A DNA stretch of 64,000 nt from NCBI RefSeq assembly GCF_015040615.1, contig NZ_CP060402.1, positions 2,170,001-2,234,000 on the forward strand, in the 5' to 3' direction. Below the pieces are notes generated by a model, which made no database searches, was not told the DNA's origin, and was given only the letters and a program-made list of their open reading frames with translations. Positions 26,365-35,371 of the stretch are shown here, one piece after another. Position numbers and translations under genes: made by a program. This stretch comes from Microbacterium sp. YJN-G (GTDB taxonomy: Bacteria; Actinomycetota; Actinomycetes; Actinomycetales; Microbacteriaceae). Every line of letters starts with the position of its first letter. Positions within the stretch are counted from its first letter, which is position 1.

Positions 26365-26370
26365 AGGATC
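26365..26370 (-). promoter_or_regulatory. Possible leaderless -10 box of the m5U methyltransferase
   Basis: GATCCT on the minus strand, 6 nt before the ATG at 26358; first base off consensus. Confidence 0.4.
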
Positions 26371-26380
26371 CCACACCGGA

Positions 26381-26386
26381 TAGCGT
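26381..26386 (+). promoter_or_regulatory. Putative leaderless -10 box of maf
   Basis: TAGCGT followed by 6 nt and the ATG at 26393. Confidence 0.55.
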
Positions 26387-26392
26387 GGGTTC

Positions 26393-27040
26393 ATGCGCGT
26401 CTGCCTGGCCTCCACCTCCCCCGCCCGCCTCATGCTGCTGCGGCAGGCGGGCATCGAGCCGCTGACGCTGGCTCCCGAGGTCGACGAGGATGCCGTCGCC
26501 GCGGCCGCGGAGGCCGAGCGCGGCGCACCGCTGCCGCCGGACGAGCTCGTGCTGCTGCTGGCACGCGCCAAGGCCGCCGATGTCGCCCGGCGGCTGCCCG
26601 AGCGGCATCCGGACTTCGACGGGATCGTCATCGGCGGTGACTCGATGTTCGAACTGGACGGGCGGGTGCATGGCAAGCCGTACACGGCCGAGGTCGCCCG
26701 CGAGCGCTGGGAGCGGATGCGGGGAACCACCGGCGTGCTGCACTCGGGCCACTCGGTCTTCCGGGTGCGCCCGGATGCCGCAGCCACCGAGGCGACCGCG
26801 GTCGCGGAGGCGCGCGTCACCTTCGCTGCGGACATCAGCGATGCCGAGCTGGACGCGTACATCGCCAGCGGCGAACCGCTGCTCGTCGCCGGCGCCTTCA
26901 CCGTCGACAGCCTGGGCGGGGCGTTCATCACCCGCGTGGAGGGCGACCCGTCGACGGTGGTCGGCATGTCACTGTCGACCCTGCGCACCCTCGCCGCCGA
27001 GCTCGGCGTCACCTGGACCGATCTGTGGACGTCTCCCTGA
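26393..27040 (+). CDS. maf: Maf family nucleotide pyrophosphatase
   Basis: Hydrolyses nucleoside triphosphates, typically dTTP/UTP or modified pyrimidines, and is linked to septum control in some bacteria. 215 aa. The signature VCLASTSPARLMLLRQAGI opens the protein; conserved Asp/Lys positions appear in VIGGDSM and HGKP, and VEGDPSTVVGMSL is typical near the end. GGDSM replaces the commoner ADT. It stands between accE and accA in the order known for mycobacteria, here with its own leaderless promoter. Confidence 0.93.
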   Translation: MRVCLASTSPARLMLLRQAGIEPLTLAPEVDEDAVAAAAEAERGAPLPPDELVLLLARAKAADVARRLPERHPDFDGIVIGGDSMFELDGRVHGKPYTAEVARERWERMRGTTGVLHSGHSVFRVRPDAAATEATAVAEARVTFAADISDAELDAYIASGEPLLVAGAFTVDSLGGAFITRVEGDPSTVVGMSLSTLRTLAAELGVTWTDLWTSP

Positions 27041-27139
27041 GACTGACGAACCGCCAGCACCACGCGGTACGTGACCTCCCGACGACAGATCCGCGTGTTT
27101 CTTGTGGAGAGTCGTCAAAAATGTGAGGCCCGCACTCGT

Positions 27140-27145
27140 TAGGCT
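27140..27145 (+). promoter_or_regulatory. Putative leaderless -10 box of accA
   Basis: TAGGCT followed by 7 nt and the ATG at 27153. Confidence 0.65.
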
Positions 27146-27152
27146 GGCATTC

Positions 27153-28937
27153 ATGCCCCAGATCGAATCGGCACCCCTCTCCAAGGTCCTCATCGCGAAC
27201 CGCGGCGAGATCGCCGTCCGCATCATCCGCGCCGCGCGGGATTCCGGGATCTCCTCGGTCGCCGTCTACGCCGATCAGGATCGCGATGCCATGCACGCCC
27301 GCCTGGCCGATGAGGCCTACGCGCTCGACGGCTCCACCAGCGCCGAGACCTACCTGCAGATCGACAAGATCCTCTCCATCGCCCGCCGCTCCGGTGCCGA
27401 CTCCGTGCACCCCGGCTACGGCTTCCTCGCCGAGAACGCCGAGTTCGCGCGCGCCGTGATCGCCGCCGGGATGACCTGGATCGGCCCCTCCCCCGAGGCC
27501 ATCGAGGCGCTCGGCGACAAGGTCACCGCCCGTCACGTCGCCGAGAAGGTCGGCGCCCCGCTCGCACCGGGCACCCCGGGCCCTGTCGACACCGCCGAGG
27601 AGGTCGTGACCTTCGCCGAGCAGGTCGGCCTGCCGATCGCCATCAAGGCCGCCTATGGCGGCGGTGGCCGCGGGCTGAAGGTCGCGCGCGAGCTCGACGA
27701 GGTCGCCGAGCTGTTCGAGTCCGCCACCCGTGAGGCTGTCACCGCGTTCGGCCGCGGCGAGTGCTTCGTCGAGAAGTACCTCGACAAGCCGCGTCACGTC
27801 GAGACGCAGTGCCTCGCGGATGCCGCGGGCAACGTCGTCGTCATCTCCACCCGCGACTGCTCGCTGCAGCGCCGCCACCAGAAGCTCGTCGAAGAGGCGC
27901 CCGCGCCGTTCCTCACCGACGAGCAGAACGCGCAGCTGTACTCCGCGTCCAAGGCCATCCTCAAGGAGGTCGGCTACGTCGGCGCCGGCACCTGCGAGTT
28001 CCTCATCGGCGCCGACGGCACCGTGTCGTTCCTCGAGGTGAACACCCGCCTGCAGGTCGAGCACCCGGTCTCCGAGGAGGTCACAGGCATCGACCTGGTC
28101 CGCGAGCAGTTCCGCATCGCCGCCGGTGGTCTCATCGGCTACGACGACCCGACCCCGCAGGGCCACTCGTTCGAGTTCCGCATCAACGGCGAGGACCCGG
28201 GCCGCGGCTTCCTGCCCCAGCCCGGCCCCATCAGCGTGTTCAAGACGTTCGGCGGCCCCGGTGTGCGGCTCGACTCGGGCGTGACCGCGGGCGACACCGT
28301 CTCGGGCGCCTTCGACTCGCTGCTGGCGAAGATCATCGTCACCGGCCGTACCCGCGGCGAGGCGCTGGAGCGCTCGCGTCGCGCCCTCGACGAGTTCGAG
28401 GTCGCAGGGATGCCCACGGTGCTGCCGTTCCACCGCAAGGTGGTGCGCGACCCGGCCTTCACCGCGGAGAACGGCGAGTTCGGCGTCTACACGCGCTGGA
28501 TCGAGACCGAGTTCGTCAACGACATCCCCGCCTGGGACGGCGAGCTCGACGATCCGGCGCCCGCGCTCGGCCGCCACACGGTCGTCGTCGAGGTCGGCGG
28601 CAAGCGCCTCGAGGTGAGCCTGCCCGACCGGGTGACCGCGCCCGTCGCCGGCACCGCCGGCCGCCCCGTCGCCGTGCCGCCCTCGCGCCGTTCGCACGCC
28701 GCGACCGCCAACGCGGGTGCCTCCGGCGACGCGGTGAAGTCGCCCATGCAGGCCACCATCGTCAAGGTCGCCGTCGAGGAGGGCCAGGAGGTCGTCAAGG
28801 GCGACCTGGTCGTCGTGCTCGAGGCGATGAAGATGGAGCAGCCGCTGCAGGCACACAAGGACGGCGTCATCCGCTCGATCGACGCCACTCCCGGCGCGAC
28901 CGTCTCGGCCGGGCACCAGCTGCTCACCATCAGCTGA
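27153..28937 (+). CDS. accA: Acyl-CoA carboxylase alpha subunit (biotin carboxylase plus BCCP)
   Basis: ATP-dependent carboxylation of its own biotin, which then serves AccD. 594 aa: biotin carboxylase N-domain ([19 protein letters not shown]), ATP-grasp with glycine loop [11 protein letters not shown] (about 165-175) and catalytic [15 protein letters not shown]-domain, linker, then the biotinyl domain with EAMKMEQ carrying K560. The ATG at 27153 is set by TAGGCT 7 nt upstream; an upstream GTG at 27102 would include the promoter. Equivalent to mycobacterial AccA3, shared by several AccD subunits. No biotin ligase gene is in the window. Confidence 0.96.
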   Translation: MPQIESAPLSKVLIANRGEIAVRIIRAARDSGISSVAVYADQDRDAMHARLADEAYALDGSTSAETYLQIDKILSIARRSGADSVHPGYGFLAENAEFARAVIAAGMTWIGPSPEAIEALGDKVTARHVAEKVGAPLAPGTPGPVDTAEEVVTFAEQVGLPIAIKAAYGGGGRGLKVARELDEVAELFESATREAVTAFGRGECFVEKYLDKPRHVETQCLADAAGNVVVISTRDCSLQRRHQKLVEEAPAPFLTDEQNAQLYSASKAILKEVGYVGAGTCEFLIGADGTVSFLEVNTRLQVEHPVSEEVTGIDLVREQFRIAAGGLIGYDDPTPQGHSFEFRINGEDPGRGFLPQPGPISVFKTFGGPGVRLDSGVTAGDTVSGAFDSLLAKIIVTGRTRGEALERSRRALDEFEVAGMPTVLPFHRKVVRDPAFTAENGEFGVYTRWIETEFVNDIPAWDGELDDPAPALGRHTVVVEVGGKRLEVSLPDRVTAPVAGTAGRPVAVPPSRRSHAATANAGASGDAVKSPMQATIVKVAVEEGQEVVKGDLVVVLEAMKMEQPLQAHKDGVIRSIDATPGATVSAGHQLLTIS

Positions 28938-28949
28938 CCGGAGCTATAT

Positions 28950-28985
28950 GAGAAGAGGGGCCGCGCACGCGCGGCCCCTCTTCTC
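28950..28985. terminator. Bidirectional terminator between accA and lpdA
   Basis: Perfect 17-bp stem GAGAAGAGGGGCCGCGC with a 2-nt AC centre between convergent genes; the pyrimidine-rich right arm ends TCTTCTC. The strongest hairpin of the window. Confidence 0.85.
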
Positions 28986-28998
28986 TAGTCTCAGAGTC

Positions 28999-30432
28999 TC
29001 AGATCACCATGTGCATCGCGCGGGTGGCGTCGGTGATGCTCGTCGACAGCGACGGGTAGGCCGCGAACACGCGCGAGACCTGGTCGACGTTCAGCCGTCG
29101 CTCGACGGCGATCGCGAGCGGGTAGATCAGCTCGGATGCCTTCGGTGCGACGATCACGCCGCCGATCACGGTGCCCGAGCCCTTGCGGGCGATCACCTTC
29201 ACGAAGCCGTCCTTGATGCCCATCATCTTCGCGCGCGGGTTCGCCGCCAGCGGCAGCTTGAACGCCACACCCTCGACCACGCCGTTCTCGATGTCCTGCT
29301 CCGAGAAGCCGACGGTCGCGATCTCGGGAGCGGTGAAGATGTTGGCGGTGATCCGGCGCAGCTCGAGCGGGATCACGATGTCGCCGAGCGCGTGGAAGAC
29401 CGCGGTGCGGCCCTGCATCGAGGCGACGGACGCCAGCGGGAAGAAGTTCGTGCAGTCGCCGACCGCGTACACGTTCGGCACCGAGGTGCGCGCCACGCGG
29501 TTCACGCGCACATGACCGGACTCGGTCAGCTCGATCCCGGCCTCCTCCAGGCCGATGCCGGCGGTGTTGGGGATGGAGCCGACCGCCATCAGGCAGTGGC
29601 TGCCCTCGACGGTACGCCCGTCGGCGAGCGTGACGGTCACGCCGTCGCCGGTGCGCTCGACCTTCTCGGCGCGGGCCTTGGAGAGCACCTGCATGCCGCC
29701 GCGCTTGAACACCTGCTCGAGCACCTTGGCGGCATCGCGATCCTCGCCCGGCAGCACCTGATCGCGGCTGGAGACCAGCGTCACCTTGGCACCGAGGTTC
29801 ATGTAGGCCGAGGCGAACTCGGCACCCGTGACGCCGGAGCCGACGACGATGAGATGCTCGGGCAGCGCCTTCATGTCGTACAGCTGAGTCCAGGTGAGGA
29901 TGCGCTCGCCGTCGGGCTTGGCCGAGTCGAGCTCACGGGGCGCTGCGCCCACCGACACCACCACGGTGTCGGCCTCGATGCGGTCGAAGTCGGTGCCGCC
30001 CGGCCCCGTGGCCACGACGATGGCGTTCGGCCCCTCGAGCCGGCCGTGGCCGGACAGGATGCGCACGCCCGCCTCGAGCAGGGTGGCCCGCATGTCCTCG
30101 GACTGCTGGCCGGCCAGGGCGAGCAGCCGCTTGTTGACGGCGGCGAGGTTGATGGCGATCTCGGGCTTGAGCGGCTTGCCGTGCTCGCCCTTCGCGAAGA
30201 ACTGCACGCCCAGGTCGCTGGCCTCGGCGATCGCGACGGCGGCATCCGCGGTGGCGATCAGGCTCTTCGACGGCACCACGTCGGTCAGCACCGCGGAGCC
30301 GCCGACTCCGACGCGCTCGACCAGGGTCACCTCGGCACCCAGCTGCGCGGCGGCGAGGGCTGCCTCGTAGCCGCCGGGGCCGCCGCCGAGGACGGCCACA
30401 CTCTGCCTGTTCGCGAAGGGAGTCTGAGACAT
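28999..30432 (-). CDS. lpdA: LpdA-type flavoprotein (NAD(P)H quinone reductase), no redox disulfide
   Basis: Pyridine nucleotide-disulfide reductase fold. 477 aa from ATG 30432 (an ATG at 30441 would add three residues). FAD loop VAVLGGGPGGYEAALAAAQLG, NAD loop VVGSGVTGAEFASAY, FAD-binding VYAVGDC, C-terminal dimer domain. The GGxCxNxGC redox motif of lipoamide dehydrogenase is replaced by VGGSAVLTDVVPSK without cysteine, and the C-terminal His-Glu pair is missing (AAYPSLSTS). M. tuberculosis LpdA (Rv3303c) has the same losses and works as a quinone reductase. It is divergent from deoD, as in mycobacteria. Confidence 0.9.
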   Translation of the reverse strand: MSQTPFANRQSVAVLGGGPGGYEAALAAAQLGAEVTLVERVGVGGSAVLTDVVPSKSLIATADAAVAIAEASDLGVQFFAKGEHGKPLKPEIAINLAAVNKRLLALAGQQSEDMRATLLEAGVRILSGHGRLEGPNAIVVATGPGGTDFDRIEADTVVVSVGAAPRELDSAKPDGERILTWTQLYDMKALPEHLIVVGSGVTGAEFASAYMNLGAKVTLVSSRDQVLPGEDRDAAKVLEQVFKRGGMQVLSKARAEKVERTGDGVTVTLADGRTVEGSHCLMAVGSIPNTAGIGLEEAGIELTESGHVRVNRVARTSVPNVYAVGDCTNFFPLASVASMQGRTAVFHALGDIVIPLELRRITANIFTAPEIATVGFSEQDIENGVVEGVAFKLPLAANPRAKMMGIKDGFVKVIARKGSGTVIGGVIVAPKASELIYPLAIAVERRLNVDQVSRVFAAYPSLSTSITDATRAMHMVI

Positions 30433-30441
30433 GGACTCCAT

Positions 30442-30477
30442 TCTTCCGTACTGGCAGCGGTCTTCCGTACTGGCAGC
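30442..30477. repeat. 17-bp direct repeat in the lpdA/deoD promoter region
   Basis: TCTTCCGTACTGGCAGC at 30442-30458 and again at 30461-30477, directly upstream of lpdA on the minus strand and about 16 bp before the deoD -10 box. It could be a pair of operator sites on one DNA face (19-bp pitch) or a recent duplication. Confidence 0.7.
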
Positions 30478-30493
30478 CGGGCCCGCACGTTCC

Positions 30494-30499
30494 TAGAGT
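30494..30499 (+). promoter_or_regulatory. Putative leaderless -10 box of deoD
   Basis: TAGAGT followed by 6 nt and the ATG at 30506. Confidence 0.6.
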
Positions 30500-30505
30500 G
30501 GACAC

Positions 30506-31339
30506 ATGCCAGACACTTTCGCGCACCCCCTCGACGACCCGAACGCGAACCCGTTCGACGTCGCCGCCCGAGCCGCCGATGACATCGCGCGGCTGACCGG
30601 GGTCGACCATCACGACATCGCCCTCACGCTCGGTTCGGGCTGGGGCAAGGCCGCCGAGCTCATCGGCGAGACCATCGCATCCGTTCCCGCCACCGAGGTC
30701 ACGGGGTTCTCCAAGCCCGCCCTCGAAGGGCACGTGGGCACGCTGCGCAGCATCCGCACCCCCGGCGGGCGCAACGTCCTGGTCATCGGGGCGCGCACGC
30801 ACTACTACGAGAGCCACGGCGTGCGCCGCGTCGTGCACAGCGTGCGCACCGCCGCCGCCACGGGGGCGAAGATCATGGTGCTCACCAACGGCGCGGGCGG
30901 CGTGCGCGAGACCTGGACGCCCGGTCAGCCGGTGCTCATCAGCGACCACATCAACCTGACCGCCGACTCCCCGCTCGAGGGGGCCACCTTCGTCGATCTC
31001 ACCGACCTGTACGCGCAGCGTCTGCGCGACATCGCCCGCACCGTCGACCCGAGCCTCGACGAGGGCGTGTACACCCAGTTCCGCGGCCCCCACTACGAGA
31101 CCCCGGCCGAGGTGCAGATGGCCAAGGCCATCGGCGGCCACATCGTCGGCATGTCGACGGCCCTCGAGGCGATCGCCGCCCGCGAGGCGGGCATGGAGGT
31201 GCTCGGGTTCTCGCTCATCACGAACCTCGCCGCCGGCATCCAGAAGACCCCGCTCAGCCACGACGAGGTCATCGAGGCGGGCCGTCAGGCGGAGCCGGTG
31301 ATCTCGGCCCTGCTCGCCCGCGTGATCGAGGCGCTGTGA
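30506..31339 (+). CDS. deoD: Purine nucleoside phosphorylase, trimeric class
   Basis: Phosphorolysis of (deoxy)inosine and guanosine to base and (deoxy)ribose-1-phosphate. 277 aa. Typical of the trimeric class: LTLGSGWGKAAEL (phosphate loop), GRTHYYE-equivalent ARTHYYESHG, VLTNGAGG, and GPHYETPAEV with the base-contacting Glu; NLAAGI near the C-terminus. The stop overlaps pmmB (GTGA), whose product can convert the pentose or hexose 1-phosphates. Same position and direction as Rv3307 in M. tuberculosis. Confidence 0.95.
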   Translation: MPDTFAHPLDDPNANPFDVAARAADDIARLTGVDHHDIALTLGSGWGKAAELIGETIASVPATEVTGFSKPALEGHVGTLRSIRTPGGRNVLVIGARTHYYESHGVRRVVHSVRTAAATGAKIMVLTNGAGGVRETWTPGQPVLISDHINLTADSPLEGATFVDLTDLYAQRLRDIARTVDPSLDEGVYTQFRGPHYETPAEVQMAKAIGGHIVGMSTALEAIAAREAGMEVLGFSLITNLAAGIQKTPLSHDEVIEAGRQAEPVISALLARVIEAL

Positions 31340-33012
31340 GCACCGTGGCGGGTGAGCGCCTCACGCAGGCGCGCGCCTGGCTGCGGCAGGATCCGGATGC
31401 CGAGACCCGCGACGAGCTCGCCGGTCTCATCACCCGTGCGGCCAGCGGCGACACCACCGCGATCGCCGAGCTCGACGACCGCTTCTCGACGCGGCTGTCG
31501 TTCGGCACGGCGGGGCTGCGCGGCGCACTCGGCGCAGGCAGCAGCCGGATGAACCGGGTTCTCGTCGCCCAGGCTGCGGCCGGCTTCGCCGGGTACCTGC
31601 TGCAGCGCTCGGGCAGCACGCCGACGGTCGTGATCGGCTACGACGGGCGCCGCAACTCGCGCCGGTTCGCCCTGGACTCCGCCGAGCTGTTCGCCGGCGC
31701 CGGACTGCGCGCGATCCTGCTGCCTCGGCTGCTGCCGACGCCGGTGCTCGCGTTCGCCGTGCGCCATCTCGGCGCCGACGCCGGGGTCATGGTCACCGCC
31801 AGCCACAACCCCTCGCAGGACAACGGCTACAAGGTGTACCTGGGCGGCGCGGATGCCGGCTCGCAGATCGTCGCCCCGGCGGATGCCGAGATCGCCGCGC
31901 ACATCCAGCGCGTGGCCGATGCCGGCGACGTGGGGCTGCTGCCGCGGTCGGAGGGCTACGAGATCGCCGGCGAGGACGTGGTCGACGCGTACATCGCGGC
32001 GACCGCAGAGGTCGCCCGCGCCCCGTTCGGGGTGCAGGAGATGCGCTGGGTGTACACGGCCATGCACGGCGTGGGCTGGGAGACGTTCGCCCGGGTGCTC
32101 AAGAGCGCCGGGTACCCGGCCCCGCGCGTCGTCGACGAGCAGCGCGATCCGGATCCGACGTTCCGCACGGCCTCGTTCCCGAACCCGGAGGAGCCGGGTG
32201 CAATGGATCTCGCCTTCGCGCGCGCCCGCGCCGTCGATGCGGAATTCATCCTCGCCACTGATCCCGACGCCGACCGGCTCGCGGTCGCGATCCCCGACGA
32301 GACCGTCGAGGGTGGCTGGCGCCGCCTGACCGGCAACGAGGTCGGGCTGCTGCTGGGCCGCCGGGCCGCGCAGGCCGCTCAGGGCGCGCCAGGAGCGTCG
32401 CTGGCCTGCTCGCTCGTCTCCTCCCCCGGGCTGGCCGCGGTGGCCGCGCACTACGGCCTCGGCTTCCACGAGACGCTGACCGGTTTCAAGTGGATCTCGC
32501 GCGCCCCGGGCATGGTGTTCGGCTTCGAAGAGGCGCTCGGCTACCTCGTCAACCCCGGCACGGTGCGCGACAAGGACGGCATCTCGGCCGCCATCGCCAT
32601 GCTCGGCCTCGCGGCCGACGCCCGCGTGCGCGGCACGAGCATCGCCGGGCTCCTCGCAGAGATCGGCGAGGAGATCGGCCACTTCGCGAGCGGCCAGGTC
32701 TCGATCCGCGTGGACGACCTGTCGGAGATCGCCGACACGATGCTGTGGCTGCGCACGCAGCCGCCTGCGGCATTCGGCACGCGCGCCGTGACCGGCGCCG
32801 AGGATCTCGCCGCAGGCGGCTCCGGCGTCCCGGCCGGCGACGTGCTGCGCTACCGGCTCTCCGACGGCTCGCGGGTGATCGTGCGTCCCAGCGGCACCGA
32901 GCCGAAGCTGAAGGTGTACCTCGATGTCACCGCGGCATCCGCCGCCGAGGCGACCGCTGCGGTCGCCGAGCTCGAGGCCGCCGTGCGGCAGCTGCTGGCG
33001 GAGCGGGGATGA
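31336..33012 (+). CDS. pmmB: Phosphohexomutase / phosphopentomutase-like (PmmB)
   Basis: Alpha-D-phosphohexomutase family; interconverts sugar 1- and 6-phosphates (or pentose 1-/5-phosphates) via a phosphoserine. 558 aa in four domains: catalytic S156 in TASHNPSQDNGYKVYLGG, metal loop DPDADR, sugar-binding GFEEALGY, and phosphate-binding RPSGTEPKLKVYLDV. It follows deoD by a 4-nt overlap; a role in channelling ribose-1-phosphate from nucleosides is therefore likely, while mannose use (manC at 50853) is also possible. GTG start. Its TGA overlaps the downstream HPr-like gene. Confidence 0.93.
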   Translation: MSTVAGERLTQARAWLRQDPDAETRDELAGLITRAASGDTTAIAELDDRFSTRLSFGTAGLRGALGAGSSRMNRVLVAQAAAGFAGYLLQRSGSTPTVVIGYDGRRNSRRFALDSAELFAGAGLRAILLPRLLPTPVLAFAVRHLGADAGVMVTASHNPSQDNGYKVYLGGADAGSQIVAPADAEIAAHIQRVADAGDVGLLPRSEGYEIAGEDVVDAYIAATAEVARAPFGVQEMRWVYTAMHGVGWETFARVLKSAGYPAPRVVDEQRDPDPTFRTASFPNPEEPGAMDLAFARARAVDAEFILATDPDADRLAVAIPDETVEGGWRRLTGNEVGLLLGRRAAQAAQGAPGASLACSLVSSPGLAAVAAHYGLGFHETLTGFKWISRAPGMVFGFEEALGYLVNPGTVRDKDGISAAIAMLGLAADARVRGTSIAGLLAEIGEEIGHFASGQVSIRVDDLSEIADTMLWLRTQPPAAFGTRAVTGAEDLAAGGSGVPAGDVLRYRLSDGSRVIVRPSGTEPKLKVYLDVTAASAAEATAAVAELEAAVRQLLAERG

Positions 33013-33275
33013 CCACGCTGCGCAGGCGGGTGAGGGTCGGCGTCGGCGATGGCGCGCACGCGCGCCCCGTCGCCGAACTCGCCCGCCTCGCGCAGGCGCA
33101 CGGCTCGCCCGTGCTGCTGTCGACGGATGCCGGTGAGACGGCCGAGCTCTCCAGCGTGCTCGCCGTGATGGATCTCGCGATACGCGCCGGCGACGAGGTG
33201 ACCTTCGAGGTCGCCGACTCCCCCGGGGCCCCGGCACTGCTCGACGCGATCGCGGCGGTGCTGCGAGCCCGCTGA
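33009..33275 (+). CDS. HPr-like phosphocarrier paralogue coupled to pmmB
   Basis: 88 aa from an ATG overlapping the pmmB stop (ATGA). HPr fold: strand RRRVRVGVGDGA, active-site H17 in DGAHARPVAELA, and the SSVLAVMDLAIRAGDEV segment that corresponds to HPr residues around Ser46. It differs from the second HPr at 35692 in most positions (for instance GDGAHARPV versus SHGLHARPA) and has an Arg-rich N-terminus. Phosphotransfer by EI is possible but unproved; a regulatory role is an alternative. Convergent with mtlR 25 nt away. The gene is easily overlooked because a longer frame covers it. Confidence 0.82.
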   Translation: MTTLRRRVRVGVGDGAHARPVAELARLAQAHGSPVLLSTDAGETAELSSVLAVMDLAIRAGDEVTFEVADSPGAPALLDAIAAVLRAR

Positions 33276-33300
33276 CGGGCCCCGCCTGATCGGGCGCTGC

Positions 33301-35217
33301 TCAGCCGTCGATCACGGCGACGAGCTCGTCGAGGAACGTGTCGAAGCCGGTCGAGCGGCGCACGATCCGCTGCACGCTGTCACGTTCGCTGAACACCTCG
33401 ACGAACTGCTCGAACACGGTCTGGAACGCAGCCCGGTCGCCCTCGCTGAACGCGGCGAGCGCGACGACCTGCACGCGTCCGCTCCCCCAGGCGACCGAGC
33501 CGTCGGCGATGCCGATCGCGATGGCGGTGCGCTCAGCGGTCATCTGCAGGGCGTGGGGCACGGCGAGCGCGTCGGTGAATGCGGTCGACGACATGCGCTC
33601 GCGCAGGATGGTGTTCTCGACGTAGTCCTCGCCGATGCGGCCGGATGCCGTGAGCAGGGCGCCGAGGGTGCGGATGATCTGCTCCTCGCCGACGTCGGGC
33701 ACCGGCACGAGGAACGCGTCGGCGGAGAAGTAGCGCTGCAGCTCCTCACGCAGGCGGCTCAGCCGCCGTGCCCGGCGGATGCGGGCGGCGGCCTGCTGCA
33801 CGCGTTCGATGTCGGCCTCGGCCAGGAACGGGGTGATCCGCACGATCCGCTCGTCGCTGCCGGCGACCGGCACGGTGCTGAGCACCAGGTCGGTGTCGAG
33901 CGACGCCCAGTCGGGGTCGACGCTGGTGTCCACGCGCACGACCTCGATCAGCCGGCCCAGCGACCGGTCGACGCTCGAGCGCAGCAGGTCCTGCAGTTCG
34001 CGGTAGCCGGGGCAGACGATCGTCGCGGAGAGGATGGCATCCGCCGCCCTGCTGCGCTCCAGCCGCCCGCCCACGTGCATGGCGATGTAGGCGATCTCGT
34101 CCTCCTGCAGCGGGGCGCCCAGCCGGTCATGCAGTCCGCTGGCGATCGAGACGGCCACGTCGAAGATCATCGGATACGACGACTTCAGCGACTGGGTGAG
34201 CGGGTTGCGGGTCCACGCCTGCTCGCGCGAGCGCAGCAGCAGGTTCTGCACGTGCAGCGCGAGCCGCTCGATGAAGGCGTCGTCGACGAGGTCGACCTGG
34301 TAGTCGTGCGCGGCCTGCTCGATCTCGGCGCGGACCGCGTTCACGACCTCGGGGTCGACTCGGCTCGGCGCACGCCGCCGGCCCGGCTCACCCGGGGTGA
34401 CGACGCGGGTGAGCACGAGGTTCGCGAGGTGCTCGCGGTCGCCGTCGCCGAGTGCGACGCCGAAGTGCTCGGCGGCCAGCCTCACGATGGTCTCGCCGAC
34501 CGCGGCGACGGCGTCGTCGGCGGCATCCGCGCGCTGTTCCAGGGCCCGCCCCACGGCGACGCGCTCCGCCGCGATGGTGATGTGCAGCAGCACGTCGCTG
34601 ATCGCGAGCTCGTTGACGTAGTACCCCAGCTCACCGAGCTCGCGCACGAGATCCGCCTTGAACGGGCCGACCGCGCGGGCAGGCACCGCCTCGGGGGCGA
34701 GCGCGCGCTGCAGGGCGTCGGCACGCAGCGGCCCGGCATCCATCTCGTCCTGCGCGAGCCTGCTCAGCAGCCGGCGCAGCGACTGCTCGTCACCGCGCAG
34801 CCGCACCACGTCACGGTCGCGCTCCAGCTGCACGCCGCCGCCGTCGAGCAGCGCGCGCACGCGTGCCAGATCGTTCTCGAGCGTGGTCTCGCTGACGTGC
34901 AGTGCCAGCGCGGTGTCGTACACGTCGATGCCGTCGGCCTCATCGATCAGGGTGCGGGCGAGCCGGTGCAGGCGCGCCCGCGGGGTGCCGAGATCGTCGG
35001 GCCGGCCGGCGGCATCCGCTGCCCCCGCGCCCGCGCGGTATCCGGCGGGACCCGACTCCACGGCATCCGAACCGGGGGTGCGGGCGTTCAGCGCCGCGAC
35101 ATAGGAGCGGATGCTGCGCGGGGTCACCCCGAGCTGATCCGCCAGACTCGCCGCGGTCGCCCAGGAGTCCTGCCGCAGGAGCACGGCGAGAAGCCGATCC
35201 TGGCGCTGACGCGACAT
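33301..35217 (-). CDS. mtlR: MtlR-like PRD transcriptional activator with EIIB/EIIA-like domains
   Basis: PTS-controlled activator expected to act on the divergent mannitol operon. 638 aa: DeoR/HTH_11 helix-turn-helix (about 5-60, WATAASLADQLGVTPRSIRSYV), a second HTH-like part, PRD1 and PRD2 with regulatory His (about 180-400; IAYIAMHVGG in PRD2), an EIIB-Gat-like domain with Cys in IVCPGYRELQD, and a C-terminal EIIA-Mtl-like domain with active-site His in LAVPHALQ. The ATG at 35217 is chosen for the GAGGAGGG ribosome site 7 nt upstream. Phosphorylation by HPr and EI or EIIB would set its activity. Confidence 0.88.
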   Translation of the reverse strand: MSRQRQDRLLAVLLRQDSWATAASLADQLGVTPRSIRSYVAALNARTPGSDAVESGPAGYRAGAGAADAAGRPDDLGTPRARLHRLARTLIDEADGIDVYDTALALHVSETTLENDLARVRALLDGGGVQLERDRDVVRLRGDEQSLRRLLSRLAQDEMDAGPLRADALQRALAPEAVPARAVGPFKADLVRELGELGYYVNELAISDVLLHITIAAERVAVGRALEQRADAADDAVAAVGETIVRLAAEHFGVALGDGDREHLANLVLTRVVTPGEPGRRRAPSRVDPEVVNAVRAEIEQAAHDYQVDLVDDAFIERLALHVQNLLLRSREQAWTRNPLTQSLKSSYPMIFDVAVSIASGLHDRLGAPLQEDEIAYIAMHVGGRLERSRAADAILSATIVCPGYRELQDLLRSSVDRSLGRLIEVVRVDTSVDPDWASLDTDLVLSTVPVAGSDERIVRITPFLAEADIERVQQAAARIRRARRLSRLREELQRYFSADAFLVPVPDVGEEQIIRTLGALLTASGRIGEDYVENTILRERMSSTAFTDALAVPHALQMTAERTAIAIGIADGSVAWGSGRVQVVALAAFSEGDRAAFQTVFEQFVEVFSERDSVQRIVRRSTGFDTFLDELVAVIDG

Positions 35218-35282
35218 CCGTCCGCCCTCCTCGTCGATGACCCGGGTGCTCTCCCATGATGCCAGCCGCGCCACCGGCATGC

Positions 35283-35333
35283 GCGGAAGGCCACGTTCCG
35301 CAGGGGCGGAAGGAACCTTGCTGGAAGGAACCT
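35283..35333. promoter_or_regulatory. Repeated sites in the mtlR / mannitol operon control region
   Basis: GGAAGGAACCT occurs at 35308-35318 and 35323-35333 (15-bp pitch), and GCGGAA / TTCCGC form a dyad at 35283-35301. They lie in the 154-bp divergent region and are candidates for MtlR binding. Confidence 0.5.
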
Positions 35334-35371
35334 GTGAGCCGCCGACACACTGAGGGTGGAAAGGAAGATCG

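Noticed and set aside
27102..27152. N-terminal extension of accA from a GTG at 27102
   Set aside because: It would translate across the TAGGCT promoter box; the biotin carboxylase fold starts after the ATG at 27153.
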